62,328 nt of DNA from Chitinophagaceae bacterium (lineage in GTDB: Bacteria > Bacteroidota > Bacteroidia > Chitinophagales > Chitinophagaceae). Positions 8,237-16,135 of this stretch are shown here, piece after piece. The stretch covers positions 1-62,328 of the forward strand of contig JAEUVK010000183.1 of assembly GCA_016787135.1 (NCBI GenBank). Reading direction: 5' to 3'. A program made the position numbers and the translations under genes. The stretch's first letter is position 1. Each line of letters begins with the position of its first letter. Under the pieces are notes generated by a model. That model saw nothing but the letters and a program-made list of their open reading frames with translations. It was not told the DNA's origin and did not search any database.

Positions 8237-9043
8237 ATGTTCAAATTCATCACACACCGGCCGTTATGGCTCAATATGCTGGCAGGAGTATTAATTGCTG
8301 TGGCAGTATTATTCATTTTTATTTTTTCGTTGAACTGGATCACGCATCATGATGAGTCAAAGACCGTTCCTTCTGTTGCGGGCAAGACCTTTGAAGAAGC
8401 TGAAAAGATTTTAGAAAACGCCGGGTTTGAAGTAGAGATACAGGATTCCATATATGTAGATACTGTAAAGCCATTATTAGTACTGCGCCAGGTGCCCGAG
8501 GCTGATGAGATTGTAAAAGTGAATCGCACCGTTTACCTGACCATTAACCGTGCCGTACCTCCGTCTGTTGAAATGCCCAATCTTGTCGGCTTCAGTTTTC
8601 GCAGTGCTGAAATGGAATTGAAGAATATGGGACTGCGGGTGGGTGACACCATTTATGAATCGAATTTTGCGAAGAATGCAGTGTTAAGACAAATGTATAA
8701 GGGGAATATTATCGCACCCGGAACAAAGATCCGTATGGGCAGCACGATTTCCTTTGTACTTGGCAGCGGAGTAGGCAGTGAAAAGTTTGTGGTTCCTAAC
8801 CTGGTGGGTATGACATACTGTGACGCAAAGGCCCTGATAGAGTCAAACGGATTGATGATGGGAGCGGTAATTGCTACAGATATTACTGATACATGCAGCG
8901 CATATATATACCGTCAAAGCCCTGAACGTTATGATGAGGAAAGGAAGTTTCGCTATATCCGTACAGGCCAGTTAATGGATGTATGGCTGCAGACAGAGAA
9001 GCCTGTAACTGACAGTCTTCCCGTAACTTCGCCTGACGAATAA
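8237..9043 (+). CDS. PASTA-domain membrane protein
   Basis: This 268-residue protein has a short cytoplasmic N-terminus, one membrane anchor (about 14-36, LNMLAGVLIAVAVLFIFIFS) and three consecutive PASTA domains at about 40-105, 108-180 and 183-255. Each has the pattern VP...G..F..AE..L...G and ends with a GT/R...V..V strand. PASTA domains bind uncrosslinked peptidoglycan or muropeptides in penicillin-binding proteins and Ser/Thr kinases. Here there is no kinase or transpeptidase attached, so it is a free-standing PASTA protein. Position after ddl supports a wall-related role. The last 15 residues are a polar tail. Confidence 0.85.
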   Translation: MFKFITHRPLWLNMLAGVLIAVAVLFIFIFSLNWITHHDESKTVPSVAGKTFEEAEKILENAGFEVEIQDSIYVDTVKPLLVLRQVPEADEIVKVNRTVYLTINRAVPPSVEMPNLVGFSFRSAEMELKNMGLRVGDTIYESNFAKNAVLRQMYKGNIIAPGTKIRMGSTISFVLGSGVGSEKFVVPNLVGMTYCDAKALIESNGLMMGAVIATDITDTCSAYIYRQSPERYDEERKFRYIRTGQLMDVWLQTEKPVTDSLPVTSPDE

Positions 9044-9050
9044 GATACTT

Positions 9051-9365
9051 ATGCAGAATATTACCGTAGAAGAGCTCAAAAGCCGGATAGATGCCGGCGA
9101 AAAGATCAATCTGATCGATGTCCGGGAACCGCATGAATATGCTGAATTCAATATCGGCGGGAAACTGGTACCCCTGGGGACCATACAGGCGATGCAGATA
9201 GATGATATCGAGGATCTGAAAAATGAAGAGGTGATCATTCATTGCCGCAGTGGCAAGAGAAGCGTTACGGCCTGTCTTTTTTTAGAAACACTTGGCTTTA
9301 CCACTACGGTCAACGTCCTGGGTGGTGTACTGGACTGGCAGGAAAAATTCGGAAGCCAGAAGTAA
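9051..9365 (+). CDS. Rhodanese-like domain protein
   Basis: This is a single 104-residue rhodanese domain with LIDVREPHEYAEFNI and the active-site loop C65-R-S-G-K-R-S. Such proteins carry sulfur as a persulfide on the loop cysteine. It starts 7 bases after the PASTA gene, so they are probably cotranscribed. The last codons and the stop (GGA AGC CAG AAG TAA) lie inside a degenerate AGAAGCCAGAAG repeat tract, which suggests that the repeat supplied the present C-terminus. Confidence 0.88.
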   Translation: MQNITVEELKSRIDAGEKINLIDVREPHEYAEFNIGGKLVPLGTIQAMQIDDIEDLKNEEVIIHCRSGKRSVTACLFLETLGFTTTVNVLGGVLDWQEKFGSQK

Positions 9366-9425
9366 GAAGCCGGAAGTCAGAAGCAGGAAGTAACGTATAC
9401 TTCATACTTCTGACCTCATACTTCG
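9354..9425. repeat. Degenerate GAAGTCAGAAGC repeat in inverted pair at a convergent junction
   Basis: On the left are several copies of a GAAG(C/T)CAGAAG-like unit; on the right are their complements. They can fold as GTCAGAAG pairing with CTTCTGAC and GAAGTA with TACTTC. The tract fills the whole gap between the rhodanese stop and the end of the TonB receptor, and resembles the tract at 36797-36862. Confidence 0.6.
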
Positions 9426-11576
9426 TTATAGTTTTATATTCACTGCTATCATAAAATTCGTTCCAGCCATCGGGAAGTAATAGTTCTCTGTGATAGTATC
9501 ACCCCCATAGATATAGCTGAACGTATAGCCATTGGGCTCATACTTTGTATCGAAGATGTTATTCACCTGGCCGGTGATATTCATTTCCTTCAGCCATTTC
9601 CCTTTTATTGTATAGATCAGCCGCAGGTCCTGGGTATAGAACGCATCCAGTTTTCTGTTTTCATTCTGGGTATTGTCTAAGTATTGTTTACTGACGTATT
9701 TGCCGATCAGACCCAGTTCAAAATTTTTTAGAGGTAAAAAATTAATTACTCCGCTTCCGACCGCCGAAGGTGAAAAAGCAATATCAGTTTCATTATAATG
9801 GTTCGTCTTTTGTCCTCCGAGATCATAGTCGTCAATGTACTCAGTGAAATCCTGTACTTTGTTTCTACTTATAGCAAAGTTTGCGGCGATATTCATCCAG
9901 TCGTTCACTTTGGTGCCGCCCTGTAATTCCATACCCAGTCTGTAACTCTTCGGTATATTGGTCCTTGTATAGGCGCCTACATCATTGATCTTGCCGGTCA
10001 ATACCAACTGATCTTTGTACGGCATATAGTAAAGAGTGGCCGACCAGTTCGTTTTGCTGAGAGATCGTTCGATGCCCAGTTCAATGTCATTCAGCCTTTC
10101 CCTTTTGGGTTGCTGGCTGATGCCTGCCTCAAAATCATCCCGGTTAGGTTCTTTGCCGGCGATGCTATAGGAAAAAAATCCTTTCCAGCCGTTCTTGTTA
10201 TAGCTGATACCTGCTTTTGGGTTGAAAAAATCATAATCGCTGCTCACTTTTACCAAAGGGTTATCCCGGAAACCATCGATGTCATAGAAGATATGCCGGT
10301 ATTGCAAATCGTAGAACAAATACCAGTTTGGCTGAAATTCAGTTTGCTGTTTGATATAAACGTTGAGGTCTGTCTTTTTTGCATCATGATCATACCATCT
10401 TACTGTGGGTGCGGGCAAGCCATTCTGTGCCCAGATCACATCGCCGTAATGGTTGTTGTCAAATCTTGTCCAACCGCCACCGAAGGTGAACTGAGATAAT
10501 TTGTTCTTCAGTTGCAGGGAAAAGATATTACCGTAAAAATTATTTTCTAAGTACAGCTGGCGTATGAGGTCGGTTGATGAAACACCCGGTGCAGGGTCAG
10601 CTATGCCGTAATCAGCATAATCCCTGTCAGCTTTATATTGTTCATAATACCCTTTCCCCTTGATCAGGAATACCGCCGTATTAAAAGTCAGCTTTTCAGT
10701 GAACCGGTGATCGAAGAATAACTGGTAATGGTCCTGCTGAAAATTATCTGTCTCATTATTATAGGGTTCACCTGGCTTTTCCATACCTGCATAGTTGATG
10801 GTTCGGTTGCCGTTTTTCAGATCAGTTTCTGATACACCGTTCCATGCCTGGTAGGTCTTTTCTTTTCCGGAAAATATATTTAGCCTCAGCGACGATTTTG
10901 CTGCCAGGTATGCAGTCGAAAAATAGAACGACCTTAGACCGGTTTTGGCCCGGTCAATATAACCATGGCTGCTGATGCGGGAGAGGCGGGCATCAATCGT
11001 GAAATGATCTCCTAGCAAGCCGGTACCTGCTTTCACGGTATTCTTCCATGTATTGAATGAGCCGATACTGTTGTTGAATTCTGCATACGCATCTTTATTC
11101 ACTTCATTCGTACTGAAGTTAATACTGGCGCCAAATGCGCCGGCGCCATTGGAAGAAGTACCCACGCCTCTTTGTATTTGCACACTCCCGACCGATGATG
11201 AAAAATCAGGAAGATCAACAAAGAAGGTGCCCTGGCTTTCCGGGTCGTTGTAAGGGATTCCGTTCAGTGTAACGTTGATCCTTGTGGCATCTGTGCCCCG
11301 GATACGGATACCGGTATATCCTACACCATTACCTGCATCGGAATTGATCACCACCGAAGGCGTCTGATTGAGCAGAAAAGGAATATCCTGGCCGAGATTG
11401 AGTTTGCCGATCTCTTTTTTAGTAAGATTGGTTTTGGTGAACGGTGCATTTTCGCCTACGCGGATAGCTTTTACTTCCACCGGGCTTAATAAATAGAAGC
11501 TGTCTTTGGCCTCGTGCTGTGCAAACACGGCAGCACTGCCGGATAATAAAAAATGGATGATTGCAATCCTCTTCAT
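9426..11576 (-). CDS. TonB-dependent outer membrane receptor, probably for thiamine compounds
   Basis: This 716-residue outer membrane receptor has a signal peptide (about 1-19, ending VFAQ), a plug domain at about 45-150 (KEIGKLNLGQDIPFLLNQTPSVV, GYTGIRIRGTDATRINVTLNGIPYNDPESQG) and a long beta-barrel ending in an aromatic/hydrophobic alternating strand (GTNFMIAVNIKL). No carboxypeptidase-like N-terminal extension and no SusD partner are present, so it is not a glycan SusC. The substrate is inferred from the TPP riboswitch directly upstream: receptors controlled that way in Bacteroidota are taken to import thiamine or its precursors. It is monocistronic. Confidence 0.88.
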   Translation of the reverse strand: MKRIAIIHFLLSGSAAVFAQHEAKDSFYLLSPVEVKAIRVGENAPFTKTNLTKKEIGKLNLGQDIPFLLNQTPSVVINSDAGNGVGYTGIRIRGTDATRINVTLNGIPYNDPESQGTFFVDLPDFSSSVGSVQIQRGVGTSSNGAGAFGASINFSTNEVNKDAYAEFNNSIGSFNTWKNTVKAGTGLLGDHFTIDARLSRISSHGYIDRAKTGLRSFYFSTAYLAAKSSLRLNIFSGKEKTYQAWNGVSETDLKNGNRTINYAGMEKPGEPYNNETDNFQQDHYQLFFDHRFTEKLTFNTAVFLIKGKGYYEQYKADRDYADYGIADPAPGVSSTDLIRQLYLENNFYGNIFSLQLKNKLSQFTFGGGWTRFDNNHYGDVIWAQNGLPAPTVRWYDHDAKKTDLNVYIKQQTEFQPNWYLFYDLQYRHIFYDIDGFRDNPLVKVSSDYDFFNPKAGISYNKNGWKGFFSYSIAGKEPNRDDFEAGISQQPKRERLNDIELGIERSLSKTNWSATLYYMPYKDQLVLTGKINDVGAYTRTNIPKSYRLGMELQGGTKVNDWMNIAANFAISRNKVQDFTEYIDDYDLGGQKTNHYNETDIAFSPSAVGSGVINFLPLKNFELGLIGKYVSKQYLDNTQNENRKLDAFYTQDLRLIYTIKGKWLKEMNITGQVNNIFDTKYEPNGYTFSYIYGGDTITENYYFPMAGTNFMIAVNIKL

Positions 11577-11648
11577 TTTTTTAGTTTTTAAGTGAGTAAA
11601 AAATGAGAGGGAAATGCTGTTGGAGAAAGGGGAAATACAATGACCTCC

Positions 11649-11747
11649 TTCCCTGCGCAGGCATTACCCTGATCAGGTTTACGGGTATGATCTCAGATCG
11701 CTGTTATGCTTCGGTTCGCTCAGCATGACAGCAAACACCCCGGGAAA
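11649..11747 (-). promoter_or_regulatory. TPP (thiamine pyrophosphate) riboswitch aptamer
   Basis: Read on the minus strand, the leader contains the THI-box core: TTTCCCGGGGTG at the 5' side, CTGAGATCATACCCGT in the middle, then AACCTGATCAGGGTAATGCC and GCGCAGGGAAG at the 3' side. The closing P1 stem is TTCCC with GGGAA. The variable P3 arm is extended and carries the REP-like sequence listed separately. The aptamer ends about 72 bases before the TonB receptor ATG. Binding of TPP should lower receptor expression, by termination or start masking; the expression platform is not clear to me. Confidence 0.93.
11706..11730 (-). repeat. REP-like palindrome inside the riboswitch P3 arm
   Basis: On the minus strand the sequence runs TGTCATGCTGAGCG then AACCGAAGCAT. 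I recall the motif TGTCATGCTGAGCGAA..GAAGCAT as a very common dispersed intergenic sequence in Bacteroidota. Here it forms the tip of P3, with ATGCT pairing AGCAT and GCTGT pairing ACAGC outside it. Confidence 0.5.
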
Positions 11748-11800
11748 CGCTGAGTGTCTGACTTCTTGAATGGCGTCTGACACGTAAATAAGAACTATGA

Positions 11801-11808
11801 CAAAATTA
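11801..11808 (-). promoter_or_regulatory. -7 box of the TonB receptor promoter
   Basis: TAATTTTG on the minus strand matches TAnnTTTG. It lies 54 bases upstream of the aptamer 5' side, so transcription would start just before the riboswitch. No good -33 TTTG is seen. Confidence 0.45.
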
Positions 11809-11881
11809 AGGGTAAAAAAACTTTTGACCGGCTGTAACTTTTCTACTATAGCCTTCGTAATACAGCAAAACCATTTTGTTT

Positions 11882-12598
11882 ATGAAGAGATTCTTTATTT
11901 CGGCACTTCTCGCCTGTACCTTCTACAACCTGCTGGCACAGAAAACTATAAGTGATCCCAACGTGGAAAAAAGGACAGTGGGCACTTTTCATGGTATTGA
12001 TGTGGCAACGGGTATCAAACTGATCCTGACAGAAGGTAATACAGAAGAAGTGGCAGTAAGCGCCGATAAAACTGAATACCGGGATAAGATCGTGACCGAA
12101 GTAGTAAATGGCATCCTGAAGATCCACTATGAAACAAAAACAGGGGCCATCAACAGGAGGAATGAAAGCAAGAACCTGCGGGCTTATGTATCATATAAAA
12201 AATTGGACAGGCTCGACGTTACCACCGGGGCACAGATCGAAATAAACGGGGTATTGAAATCGGCATCTCTTGATCTTAAAGCCAATACCGGTGGAATGAT
12301 AAAAGGTGAGATAAGTATAACCACGCTGAAAGTGGATCAGAATACAGGGTCAAAGATCACGCTTACAGGCAGTGCAGATAACCTGGGTGTGGATGGCGAC
12401 ACAGGCAGCAAGTTCTTTGGAGAAGGTCTTAGGACAAGTAATTGTGACGCGGAAGTGAGTACAGGAGCTCAGGTCTTTATAAACGTGGATAAAGAGTTAA
12501 ATGCTAAAGCCAACACGGGCGGTTATATAAAATACAAAGGGCAGGGTGGTATCCGCAATATCAAAACGAATACCGGTGGCCATGTTTCCAGGATCTGA
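11882..12598 (+). CDS. Exported DUF2807 (head GIN domain) protein, TGG/TGS-repeat version
   Basis: This 238-residue protein has a signal peptide ending LLAQ, followed by a DUF2807 domain that folds as a parallel beta-helix in known structures. The start is the ATG at 11882; a TTG six bases upstream is less likely. Strand turns are marked by a recurring three-residue motif: TGAQ, NTGGM, NTGSK, DTGSK, STGAQ, NTGGY, NTGGH. It is the tandem paralog of the next gene (61 bases on), in which each of these turns reads SGAS instead. The family is common in Bacteroidota as surface or periplasmic proteins of unknown function. Confidence 0.82.
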   Translation: MKRFFISALLACTFYNLLAQKTISDPNVEKRTVGTFHGIDVATGIKLILTEGNTEEVAVSADKTEYRDKIVTEVVNGILKIHYETKTGAINRRNESKNLRAYVSYKKLDRLDVTTGAQIEINGVLKSASLDLKANTGGMIKGEISITTLKVDQNTGSKITLTGSADNLGVDGDTGSKFFGEGLRTSNCDAEVSTGAQVFINVDKELNAKANTGGYIKYKGQGGIRNIKTNTGGHVSRI

Positions 12599-12659
12599 AA
12601 AGTATAAAGTATAGCCACGATACTTTTTTAAAGAGACTTACGTAATAAAAAATACAACA

Positions 12660-13370
12660 ATGAAAAGATTATCAGCGATTGCAGGCATGTTTTTGATCAG
12701 CGGGGCATTGTTGGCGCAGCCAACGGTAAGCGATCCCAATGTGCAGGTAAGAGAAGTAAAGAATTTCCATGCTATCAGCGTATCACATGCATTCGATATT
12801 TATCTGACCCAATCCAGCGAGGAAAAGGTAGCGGTCAGTGCCGGAGAAGCGAAATACCTGGAAAATATAAAGGTGGAAGTAAAGAATGGTGTGCTGGATA
12901 TCAGCTGGGATAATAAGGGAATGAAATGGACGAGAGGCGATAAAAAACTAAAGGCATATATATCTTTTAAGAACATCGACAAACTCAAAGCCAGTGGTGC
13001 CTGTAATGTGTCTGTGGTAGGTGTGCTGAAGGCAGATGACCTGCTGGTGGATCTGTCCGGTGCCAGTGACCTGAAAGGAAAACTGGATATTAAAAAGCTG
13101 ACCTTCGATATCAGTGGTGCCTCTGATGTTAAAATATCCGGTTCAGCTATGAATCTGGATATAGACGCCAGTGGCGCCAGTTCATTCAAAGGGTTTGATC
13201 TCGCCGCAGATTATTGTAATGTAAAAGCATCAGGGGCCAGCGGTATCAGGATCACGGTAAATAAAGAACTATCGGCAACGGCCAGCGGTGCCAGTGATAT
13301 TGATTATAAAGGGACGGGTACTATCCGCGATATCAAGACGAGCGGCGCCAGCAGTATTTCCCGCTCTTAA
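12660..13370 (+). CDS. Exported DUF2807 (head GIN domain) protein, SGAS-repeat version
   Basis: This 236-residue tandem paralog of the preceding gene has the same order of elements: signal peptide ending LLAQ, PTVSDPNVQVREVKNFHAI, then a beta-helix. Turn motifs are SGACN, SGASD, SGASD, SGASS, SGASG, SGASD, SGASS. The N-terminal parts of the two proteins align closely (SDPNV...R.V..FH.I.V), while the turn residues have diverged in a coordinated way through the whole helix. It is followed by a strong terminator. The function is unknown; adhesion or a structural surface role has been suggested for the family by name only. Confidence 0.82.
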   Translation: MKRLSAIAGMFLISGALLAQPTVSDPNVQVREVKNFHAISVSHAFDIYLTQSSEEKVAVSAGEAKYLENIKVEVKNGVLDISWDNKGMKWTRGDKKLKAYISFKNIDKLKASGACNVSVVGVLKADDLLVDLSGASDLKGKLDIKKLTFDISGASDVKISGSAMNLDIDASGASSFKGFDLAADYCNVKASGASGIRITVNKELSATASGASDIDYKGTGTIRDIKTSGASSISRS

Positions 13371-13397
13371 GTTTTGTCATATACATACAGGGTTAAT

Positions 13398-13433
13398 AAT
13401 AAAAAAGGTTCTGTCAGCAGGGCCTTTTTTATT
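13398..13433 (+). terminator. Terminator after the DUF2807 pair
   Basis: The stem AATAAAAAAGGTT (13398-13410) pairs with GGCCTTTTTTATT (13421-13433), using two G-U pairs at the top, around a 10-base loop. The T-run is within the 3' arm. Confidence 0.75.
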
Positions 13434-13443
13434 TTGCTTTAAG

Positions 13444-13475
13444 TTTGGCCTGTAAGGTTATACCCCTTACCTTTG
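13444..13475 (+). promoter_or_regulatory. Promoter of the initiator tRNA
   Basis: TTTG (13444-13447), 20 bases, then TACCTTTG (13468-13475) is a full match to the Bacteroidota housekeeping promoter TTTG-N19/20-TAnnTTTG. The mature tRNA begins 11 bases downstream. Confidence 0.75.
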
Positions 13476-13485
13476 CCACCCACAT

Positions 13486-13557
<72 letters not shown>

Positions 13558-13562
13558 CAAAC

Positions 13563-13590
13563 AAAGGCCAGACCCAGGTTTGGCCTTTTT
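13563..13590 (+). terminator. Terminator of the tRNA gene
   Basis: AAAGGCCA (13563-13570) pairs with TGGCCTTT (13581-13588) around a 10-base loop, followed by TT and an AT-rich stretch. It lies 5 bases past the mature tRNA end. Confidence 0.75.
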
Positions 13591-13682
13591 AAATTTTCCG
13601 AAACAGTTGTTCACTTCAACTGGCAAAGACTGATCACCTCCTCAATTCTTGTAGCCTGAAGTGTACACCTTCGGGTTTATTT

Positions 13683-14549
13683 ATGAAAACAGGTTTTGTT
13701 AATATTTTCGGCCGTCCCAATGCGGGCAAAAGCACTCTTCTCAATACACTGATGGGAGAGAAGATGGCTATTGTATCGCCTAAAGTGCAGACGACAAGGC
13801 ACCGTATCAAGACCATATTGACAGAGAAAGATTACCAAATAGTTTTTTCCGACACTCCCGGTATCATTGAACCGAAATATAAGCTGCATGAAAAGATGAT
13901 GGATGCTGTGAAAAGTGCACTGGAAGATGCAGATGTGGCATTGCTGATCGTGGATGTGAATGAGAACTGGCAGGAGGTCAATGACATTTTTGAAGCATTG
14001 AAATTAAAAGTCCCGGCTATTGTAGTCATCAATAAGATCGACAGGGCTTCGCAGGAAAAGATAAAGGAAGCGGTCACTTATTTTGAAGAAAAAACGTATT
14101 GCAAGAAAGTGATCACGGTATCGGCATTGAGCGGGATCAATATCAGGAAGTTCTTACAGCCGATACTGGAACTGTTGCCAGAGGGAGAACCATTCTACTC
14201 CGGTGATGATATCAGTGACCTGCCCACTAAATTTTTTGTGAGCGAGCTGATAAGGGAAAAGATATACGAATTGATTTCTGACGAGATCCCGTATCATACA
14301 GCCGTACTGGTAAGGGAGTTCAAAGAAAAGACCACACTCGTGAAAATAATTGCCGATATCATTGTGCATAGGGAAACGCAGAAAGCGATTATCATCGGAG
14401 AGAAAGGAAACATGATCAAAAGGCTTGGCACAGAAGCAAGGAAAGAAATAGAAGCATTTTTACAGCAGAAGGTTTTCCTCGAGCTGTTTGTGAAAGTAAA
14501 ACCTAAGTGGCGGGAAAATGAGATGCAGTTGAAAGAATATGGGTATTAG
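13683..14549 (+). CDS. era: GTPase Era, 16S rRNA processing and 30S assembly
   Basis: This 288-residue protein has a GTPase domain followed by a KH RNA-binding domain. Seen: G1 GRPNAGKST (10-18), G3 DTPG, G4 NKID, then the KH region with VRETQKAIIIGEKG-like sequence (RETQKAIIIGEKGNMIKRLG) and a C-terminal FVKVKPKWRENE. Era binds the 3' end of 16S rRNA and couples ribosome assembly to growth. It is followed, after a repeat-filled gap of 112 bases, by the second ribosome GTPase der, so the two may be cotranscribed. Confidence 0.95.
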   Translation: MKTGFVNIFGRPNAGKSTLLNTLMGEKMAIVSPKVQTTRHRIKTILTEKDYQIVFSDTPGIIEPKYKLHEKMMDAVKSALEDADVALLIVDVNENWQEVNDIFEALKLKVPAIVVINKIDRASQEKIKEAVTYFEEKTYCKKVITVSALSGINIRKFLQPILELLPEGEPFYSGDDISDLPTKFFVSELIREKIYELISDEIPYHTAVLVREFKEKTTLVKIIADIIVHRETQKAIIIGEKGNMIKRLGTEARKEIEAFLQQKVFLELFVKVKPKWRENEMQLKEYGY

Positions 14550-14661
14550 GCCTCCCCAAGCCCCTCCTTTGGAGGGGATTAAGAAGAGGCCGTAGGGTAT
14601 AACTAGTTTAATCAATAGAAAATTTCAAGAGCCTCCCCGGGGGAGGTCTGGAGGGGCTTTT
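14550..14661. repeat. GCCTCCCC/GGAGGGG inverted repeat tract between era and der
   Basis: Two GC-rich blocks flank an AT-rich core. The left block has CCCCTCCTTTGGAGGGG (a hairpin) and the right block has GCCTCCCCGGGGGAGG followed by TCTGGAGGGGC. The left AAGCCCCTCC can also pair with GGAGGGGCTT on the right. I recall this CCTCC/GGAGG filler as frequent between Bacteroidota genes. Confidence 0.55.
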
Positions 14662-15987
14662 ATGTCGTTTACAGTAGCAATAGTAGGGCGGCCTAATGTG
14701 GGCAAAAGCACTTTCTTCAACCGGTTGCTGGAGCAGCGAAAGGCGATCGTAGATGATGTTAGTGGTGTAACCCGCGACAGGCAGTACGGCGTGGCCGACT
14801 GGAATGGAAAAACATTCAATGTGATCGATACCGGCGGCTTTGTGGCAGGCAGTGAAGATGTGTTTGAAAAAGAGATCGCTAAACAGGTGATGATCGCCGT
14901 AGATGAAGCCGATGCTATCATCTTTATGACCGATGCGCAAACCGGCATGACCGACCTGGATGATTCTATGGCCCATGTATTGCGGCGCAGTACCAAACCG
15001 GTTTTTCTCACTGTCAATAAAGTGGATAACAATGACCGGATGCTCGAAGCATCCGAGTTTTATAGTCTTGGTTTTGACCGGATCTTTTTCATTGCCGCTG
15101 CCAGCGGCAGTGGCTCAGGTGAATTGCTGGATGCCATTGCTGAATTAATTCCTGCCGAAGCATCGGAAGACACAGAAACAGAGAACCAGGATAAGGATGC
15201 ATTACCCAGGTTTGCGATCATCGGGCAGCCAAATGTTGGTAAATCATCATTGCTGAATGCCCTGATCGGACAGGAGAGAACGATCGTCAGCGACATAGCA
15301 GGAACAACAAGGGATACAATCCATACCCATTACAACCTTTTTCAAAAGGAATTTGTACTGATCGATACAGCGGGTATAAGGCGCAAAACAAAAGTGCATG
15401 AAGACCTGGAGTTCTACTCTGTGATCAGGGCCATCAAAGCGCTGGATGAAGCGGATGTATGCATGCTTTTGCTGGATGCGGAGAAAGGGATCGCTGCACA
15501 GGATCTGAATATCTTCAGTCTCGCTGTACGCAAAGGAAAAGGGGTAGTAGTGCTGGTGAATAAATGGGACCTGGTAGAAAAAGAGACCAATACGGCCAGG
15601 GAATACGAGAAGCAACTGAAAGAAAGACTGGCGCCTTTTACCGATGTGACCATTCTTTTTATTTCAGCTAAAGAAAAGACCCGCATCTTCAAAGCCATGG
15701 AAGTGGCGCTGGAGGTATATGATAACCGGAGGAAAAAGGTGCCAACGTCCGAGCTTAATAACGTAATGCTGAAAGCAGTGGAGGCCTATCATGCGCCGGT
15801 GGTGCGGGGGCATCCCCTTAAAATAAAATTTGTGACGCAGTTGCCGACAAAGGTCCCTTCCTTTGCCTTCTTCTGCAATTTTCCCGACGATGTCAAACAA
15901 CCTTATAAGAATTATCTGGAAAATCAACTCCGTAAACATTTCGATTTTACCGGGGTGCCGGTGAGGTTGTTCTTCAGGAAGAAATGA
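14662..15987 (+). CDS. der: Ribosome biogenesis GTPase Der (EngA)
   Basis: This 441-residue protein has two tandem GTPase domains and a C-terminal KH-like domain, required for 50S subunit maturation. Domain 1: GRPNVGKST (8-16), DTGGF, NKVD. Domain 2: GQPNVGKSS (about 188-196), DTAGIRRK, NKWD. The C-terminal domain has the usual VKAVEAYHAP-like helix (LKAVEAYHAPVVRG) and ends with the PVRLFFRKK pattern typical of Der. The start ATG lies at the edge of the GC-rich repeat. Confidence 0.96.
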   Translation: MSFTVAIVGRPNVGKSTFFNRLLEQRKAIVDDVSGVTRDRQYGVADWNGKTFNVIDTGGFVAGSEDVFEKEIAKQVMIAVDEADAIIFMTDAQTGMTDLDDSMAHVLRRSTKPVFLTVNKVDNNDRMLEASEFYSLGFDRIFFIAAASGSGSGELLDAIAELIPAEASEDTETENQDKDALPRFAIIGQPNVGKSSLLNALIGQERTIVSDIAGTTRDTIHTHYNLFQKEFVLIDTAGIRRKTKVHEDLEFYSVIRAIKALDEADVCMLLLDAEKGIAAQDLNIFSLAVRKGKGVVVLVNKWDLVEKETNTAREYEKQLKERLAPFTDVTILFISAKEKTRIFKAMEVALEVYDNRRKKVPTSELNNVMLKAVEAYHAPVVRGHPLKIKFVTQLPTKVPSFAFFCNFPDDVKQPYKNYLENQLRKHFDFTGVPVRLFFRKK

Positions 15988-16075
15988 GCTGCGGGGCTTG
16001 AATCAGGAGTTGGAGTAGGGGCGCTGGTTGCCAGTTGATTAGGGTCAGTAAGCAGAAATTTTCTATCCTTCCTGC

Positions 16076-16106
16076 TTTGATATATGAAAGTCGGCTATTA
16101 GTTTTG
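16076..16106 (+). promoter_or_regulatory. Strong promoter of the small Ala-rich lipoprotein (copy 1)
   Basis: TTTG (16076-16079), 19 bases, TAGTTTTG (16099-16106): a perfect Bacteroidota consensus with ideal spacing, 29 bases before the ATG. Confidence 0.75.
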
Positions 16107-16135
16107 CGCCACTAAAAATTAAAACCAACAAACAA

